Shown here: positions 59,898-64,000 of the stretch, one piece after another | Layout of the letters: every line of letters starts with the position of its first letter | How positions within the stretch are numbered: position 1 is the stretch's first letter | Origin: Buddleja alternifolia | Lineage: Eukaryota; Streptophyta; Magnoliopsida; Lamiales; Scrophulariaceae | Reading direction: 5' to 3' | NCBI GenBank assembly: GCA_019426215.1 | Contig: CM033399.1 | Span: 27,103,022-27,167,021, forward strand | Length of the DNA: 64,000 bases | Program-made: the position numbers and the translations under genes | Notes under the pieces: generated by a model | Database searches by the model: none | Told to the model about the DNA's origin: nothing | What the model saw: the letters and a program-made list of their open reading frames with translations, nothing else

Positions 59898-61781
59898 TGA
59901 CACGCTAAAACTTAACGTGCTATGATAGCAAGTGCACTAGACGTGTGTAGTAATAAGTGGACAAAAAGTCCGGGTTGTCGAACCACGGAGACTTGAATTC
60001 TAGTTTATGATTTTAATGAAAGTAAAGACAATTAAAGTAAAGCAAGAGGAAAACAATTAAGTAAACGAAAGATCAAAGGAGGGAACAAGCTATGAATTAA
60101 ATCTCACGTATGATAAAATGACTAAGGCACATGCTACAACCAAATCTACTCGTCAATATATATGAACTACTCTTCGAATTATTAGACTCCTATTGCTTTG
60201 GTGGAAACTCCTAAATTAACTATTACCCGATGTCTCGGCACATAATAATCCTATGATTAATTGACGGTTCTCTAAATATGTCTATCCGAGAATCTAATCA
60301 AAAATCACGCATTAACGTTCTAGAGCTTCCCCGAACGAATCCGGCTAACAACACCCGGGAATCTTTACCTATTTCTAGGGCAATCCCTCATTTGTTTCGG
60401 ATGATGTGTTAATTCTCTTGCACCCTAATCTATTTTCTCTCGAACAACTAGATTAGGCAAGATAGCAAGCATATGGTGATCAAACACATGATTGGAATAA
60501 AAGCATAGAATTAACACACAAAGCAATAGGAGAATTAATACAAAGAGCAACTTTACATATATTGATTCATAAATTTGGCCTTCACATGGCCTTAGTTCTA
60601 CAATATTAGCCTCTCATCAAAGCCTTAAGAAAATCTAATACAAAGATATACATACTCATGGAAATAAACATGTAAATGCAAATAATTAAAACTCCCTCAA
60701 TTGATTGATGATGGATCTTTGCTCTTGATCTTCAATCCTTAGCTCCTCCCTCTTTGTTCCCCTCCAAAAGTGATGAAGAAATATGGTGATGAATGATGAT
60801 GAGTGAAAAGTGATGGATCCAATGCCTCTCTCTCCCTTTCTCTCCAAGATTCATCGGTCAATTGCCCCTTAGGATCCCTTAAGAAGACCACCACAAATCA
60901 GCCCCTCATGTGTATGTCCCCCCTAGTGTCCCCTCACTACTCTTAAAGTGAGTAGTATAAAATTCCCAAAAGTAGATCTAGTAAGAAACATACTTATGAC
61001 ATCCCCCCCATACATGTGATGACCTCTTGGCTTTAAATGTTCCATTCCCCCATCAAATGATGATCTTTTGGCTGAAAGGAGTCAAATCTCGGATGTGTCC
61101 ACGCCTAGGCGCGGGTTTTATGGCGCTCGGGCGCCCAAATCAGAATGTTCGGAGTATTTGCCTCTGTCTGGCGCAGTATTTGTATTTCCTTCATAACTCT
61201 CTCCACAAAACTCCGATTTGGATGATTCAAGTCCTCATTTGAAGCTAACACATAGTTCTACAACTTTGTAGAAGGAAACTTCATCCAATTCGGTCTCTAA
61301 AAATAAGAAAATATCGCTCGAACGTGGAAACTGGTGCAGATACGGCGCCCAGGCGTGGACAGAACGGCGCCTAGGCGCCCCTTTCAGAATCGGGCGCCTA
61401 GGCGTGGTAATACTGGTGCCTGGGCGCGGGTGAAGTGGCGCCTAGGCGCCTGATGCAGAGTCTGAACCGTTTTCTTGGTTTTCAGCGCAGTAATTGTATT
61501 GTCTTCGTAACTTTCTCCACGGACCTCGGATTTGGATGATTCAAGTTGCCACGTGAAGCCAAGACAGAGATTTACAACTTTGTAGAAGAAAACTTCCTCA
61601 AATTCGATTTCAAAATACACTGAAATACTGTGTTTTTGTGCACTTTACGTCAATTGCAGTGATTTTCCACGTTTACTCAATAAGCACATAGATTATACGC
61701 ATATGTGGCATAAATAAACTGATAAATGAATCTAAAACATAAACGTAAGGGCTTAAAAACACGTAAAAACGACTCTTATCA
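59898..61781 (-). repeat. LTR4 (inverted, 1,884 bp)
   Basis: A full LTR in reverse orientation ending at CGACTCTTATCA beside the target duplication. Its terminal bases and G-run length agree with LTR1 and differ from LTR2, while it has private changes elsewhere (near 60553, 60646, 61416 and 61502). Confidence 0.93.
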
Positions 61782-61786
61782 ACAAG
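61782..61786 (+). repeat. Target duplication, right copy (ACAAG)
   Basis: Identical to 52410-52414; viral sequence resumes right after. Confidence 0.93.
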
Positions 61787-62457
61787 CGTTTTTAGGAATA
61801 TTAAACTACTCTAGAAAATTTATTCCTAAACTTAGTAAATTAGTCGGACCATTATATAAGAAAACAAGAAAATCAGGTCAAAGACATTTTAATCAGGAAG
61901 ATATTAATTTAGTCAGAAAAATTAAAGAAGTTGTTAAAGATTTAAAACCTTTAGAATTACCCTTAAGTACTGATTATGTCATAATAGAAGTAGATAGCTC
62001 TATAGAAGGATGGGGAGCAATATTAAAATGTAAACCTCATAAATTTTCTCCAAAAAGTGAAGAAAAAATATCAGCTTATTCCAGTGGTAATTTTAATAAA
62101 ACAGGAAGTAATTGGACTAGCCTAGATTATGAAATAGCAGGAATAGTTAAAGCAATAGACCATTTTAGACTATATTTAAATAAACCTTTTACCATTAGAA
62201 CGGATTGTGAAGCTGTAGTTAGATTTATAAAAAACGAAAATTCTAGAAAACAAAATAATAAAAGATGGTTAAATTTTAGAAATGCAATAGAAGGTAATGG
62301 ATATAAAGTAGAATTTGAACATATTAAAGGATCAAATAATAGCATAGCAGATTTATTAAGCAGGCAATTAACTTTAATTTTGGGAAACAGATCATGGCTT
62401 CCAATGACCAAGACAACCAACAAACAAGACCTCCCTCTGCGGCTTACAACCAAATAG
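61787..62457 (+). pseudogene. Polyprotein C-terminal part: RT connection and RNase H
   Basis: Continues the viral frame after the insertion. A LNYSRKF segment is followed by RNase H with Asp in IIEVDSS, Glu in SLDYEIAG, Asp in IRTDCEA and Asp in SIADLLS, so the four acidic positions are present. Stops at TAG 62455-62457. The frame upstream of 61782 is LTR sequence and not viral. Cut off from the rest of the polymerase, it has no function as it stands. Confidence 0.88.
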
Positions 62458-64000
62458 TCCGAAGACCAGCTTTCAGGCCTAATTTTCAACAAACTAGCCA
62501 GAATAGACCAGCATTCACAATAGAAACTCAGTTATTTAATCCAGCCACTCAAAAGTTTTTAAAACCTTTGGCAAAATAGCACTTCCAGTTAGACATAATT
62601 TCAAGCTCCCAAAAGATACCCCTCATATAACTGAAGAACAGAGTATCTTACTCAATGCTCTATGGGAAGCTCATCCTTCAATCGGCAAATTAACAGCATT
62701 AAATGCATTATGTTTTTATTTCGAAAAAGAAAACAAAAATTTTCCAATAGAAGAAGCAGCAGTTTATCTTGTTATTAGAGGAGATCCAGTGGGAATCTTT
62801 GAAGATTATCAACGAGCAATACAAAGCATTCAGAAGGTAGCAAAGAGATACTTGGAGCCCTTTAAACATTTTCATGAAGCAGTAACAGCAGCAAGAAGAA
62901 TTTTAGGCCCAAATTTTTACATACAGCCTAATGCCGAAAATGCAAAGCCCAAAATACTTTCAAAGGGAAAGAAACCCATAAACCCAGATGTAGAAGCACT
63001 CGAAGATGACTTAGAGACTATAACTAAACAGTTTACCAACCTTAACAAATTTTATCAAGACCTTTTAGCCCAGCATCAAAAGTTATCAGCCCATTTAATA
63101 AACCCCAGACAAAATGATGTTCCTAAGGAGATTAAAAATAAATCCTACCAATTCTTGTCTATTCGAACTTTTTTTAACCCTTGCCAAACAGTTCTAGCTT
63201 TACCTGAAGAAATTCAGAGTATCATTTGGCAAAAAGCAGAAGATAGCTTTTACAAAAGAATGTTAAAAGTAGCCCAAATTATTATCAATCAGCAGATAGA
63301 AGGAATAATTTCAAAGACTCGCCTACTACAATGGAAGGGAGAACCTATTCGCCACGAAGGATCATTAAAATTCTACACCCTAAAATATTTTTCATGGCCT
63401 AATGTTCATATAGACGCATCAGTTTTTAGAGAAGGATGGATAGATGAAGAATTCATCAGCATTCAAAGGTTATTAGACTATGGTTTCATAGCAAAAATAT
63501 TTGTATCAGATCCAGTACAAGTGACTCATATAGGTCGACATATTTCAGACGCTGTCAATTTTATATTCGAACAACAAGCAGCAGAAAGTCTCAAGATTGA
63601 CATAGTATCTCTACCTCCAATTTGGAACACTACAGGAATAGAAATAGGACATTCATTCTTTTCGATAACAGAGAATTATGAAAAATGGGAACCAATGTCA
63701 ACATTGTGGAATTGTCCTGAAGCCATAAATCCTTTAGCCAATATAGAAGAGCTCAAATTAGCTTTGGAAATACGAAGGAAAACGCAGCGACAGTATATGA
63801 TGCCCAATTCAGATTCAGACTTCAAGCTTATTTTTCAGGCACTTCATCATAGCATATTTATTCCGGCCAAGAACAGATGCAAGATTCGCCTTACTACATT
63901 AGGAAAAAGAGCAATGACAAGTGTAGAATACCCACCAAGATATAATCCTGATATGTATAATCCGGATTCAGAATATAATCCAGATCTAGAAGGAACCAGC
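62394..64000 (+). pseudogene. Long ORF downstream of RNase H, unrecognised, runs off the window
   Basis: Starts at ATG 62394, overlapping the polyprotein end by 64 bases in another frame. A frame change at an A run (62573-62576) ends that frame at TAG 62577-62579, after which the -1 frame is open without a stop to 64000 (about 475 codons). The protein is mixed helical, with an acidic/Lys-rich linker around 62990-63070 and a YNPD phrase repeated three times at the window end. I do not recognise it. The position corresponds to the extra 3' ORF of tungroviruses or the inclusion-body protein of other caulimovirids; typical badnaviruses have no such long ORF here. Composition (A-rich, few C/G-ending codons at first, then more balanced) is broadly viral. 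Confidence 0.65.

Larger units (their letters stand above)
52415..61781 (+). mobile_element. Rearranged Athila-type non-autonomous LTR retrotransposon inserted in the viral polymerase
   Basis: The 9,367-bp insertion is flanked by ACAAG. It consists of LTR1 (+), internal region, LTR2 (+), 19-24 bases of post-LTR primer-site sequence, truncated LTR3 (+) and inverted LTR4 (-). Both outer termini are the LTR 5' end (TGATAAGAGTCG), not 5' and 3' ends as in a normal element. The primer site matches tRNA-Asp, and the CTTGGGAGGCAACCCAAG stem and the GGGGACAATGTTGGATTTAAG phrase are typical of Athila-related plant Gypsy elements. There is no protease, integrase or polymerase, so it must have moved with proteins from another element. 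The LTRs are nearly identical, so the insertion is recent. Confidence 0.9.
46860..64000 (+). mobile_element. Endogenous pararetrovirus (Caulimoviridae, badnavirus-like), interrupted
   Basis: The gene order is ORF1, ORF2, then one long polyprotein frame with movement protein, capsid, protease, reverse transcriptase and RNase H, then a further long ORF. The capsid region has both cysteine signatures used to recognise badnaviruses (C-X-C-X2-C-X4-H-X4-C and C-X2-C-X11-C-X2-C-X4-C-X2-C). There is no integrase and there are no LTRs, as expected of a pararetrovirus. The coding strand is very A-rich. A 9.4-kb retrotransposon sits in the polymerase. Without it, at least 7.7 kb of viral DNA is present, so roughly one genome length. 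The right end is outside the window. It is an integrated relic: ORF1 and the last ORF have frame changes and the polyprotein has a stop. Confidence 0.9.

Noticed and set aside
61027..61242. 71-97 codon ORFs on the other strand of each LTR copy (52954-53169, 57648-57941, 61027-61242)
   Set aside because: Same reason: antisense reading of the LTR, recurring only with the repeat.
62570..62579. Programmed -1 frameshift signal in the last viral ORF
   Set aside because: The A run does not form a standard slippery heptamer and no downstream structure was evident; a simple lesion or consensus error is more likely.

Overview
This window reads as nuclear DNA of a flowering plant, most likely a eudicot. 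It is AT-rich, its genes carry GT-AG introns, and one spliced gene encodes a plant-specific TRM/DUF4378 protein. Most of the rest is plant transposon debris (Ty1-copia, Athila-type LTR element, MULE, LINE, foldback elements), together with an endogenous pararetrovirus. I cannot name the species. No rRNA, tRNA or CRISPR array was seen.

Layout. 1-2.8 kb is AT-rich intergenic DNA with a foldback element. 2.8-6.4 kb is a decayed DUF1985 plus ULP1-type (C48) protease gene of the kind often carried by plant DNA transposons. 6.4-13.8 kb is repeat-rich and scattered with a CCAGTATCC-like motif. It contains a decayed, still visibly spliced ubiquitin-conjugating-enzyme (E2) copy on the minus strand, a possible Helitron 3' end and two minisatellite arrays. 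14.2-15.9 kb holds a Myb/SANT-like gene remnant (minus). 16.5-19.7 kb has two more tandem arrays (193 and about 177 bp units). 20.0-22.6 kb is a broken MULE transposase (minus).

25.2-28.9 kb is the one host gene I consider intact: a six-exon TRM-like gene (minus) whose splice phases all agree and give an 808-residue protein. 32.2-37.7 kb is a complete but dead Ty1-copia element (minus) with 166-168 bp LTRs and a TTAAT target duplication. 39.3-41.3 kb is a LINE remnant. 43.1-44.0 kb is a large MITE-like element.

46.9-64.0 kb is an endogenous caulimovirid with badnavirus-type cysteine motifs: two small 5' ORFs, then movement protein, capsid, protease, reverse transcriptase and RNase H, followed by an unusually long, unrecognised ORF that runs off the window. 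Its polymerase is split by a 9,367-bp young LTR element (52415-61781, target duplication ACAAG). That insertion is itself rearranged: LTR, a non-autonomous internal region with a 294-codon ORF, LTR, a truncated third LTR, and a fourth LTR in inverted orientation. Both outer ends of the insertion are therefore the same (5') LTR terminus.

The genes do not form a pathway. The history I infer is old DNA transposons and captured gene fragments on the left, one host gene in the middle, and a viral integration on the right later hit by a recent, aberrantly reverse-transcribed retrotransposon.
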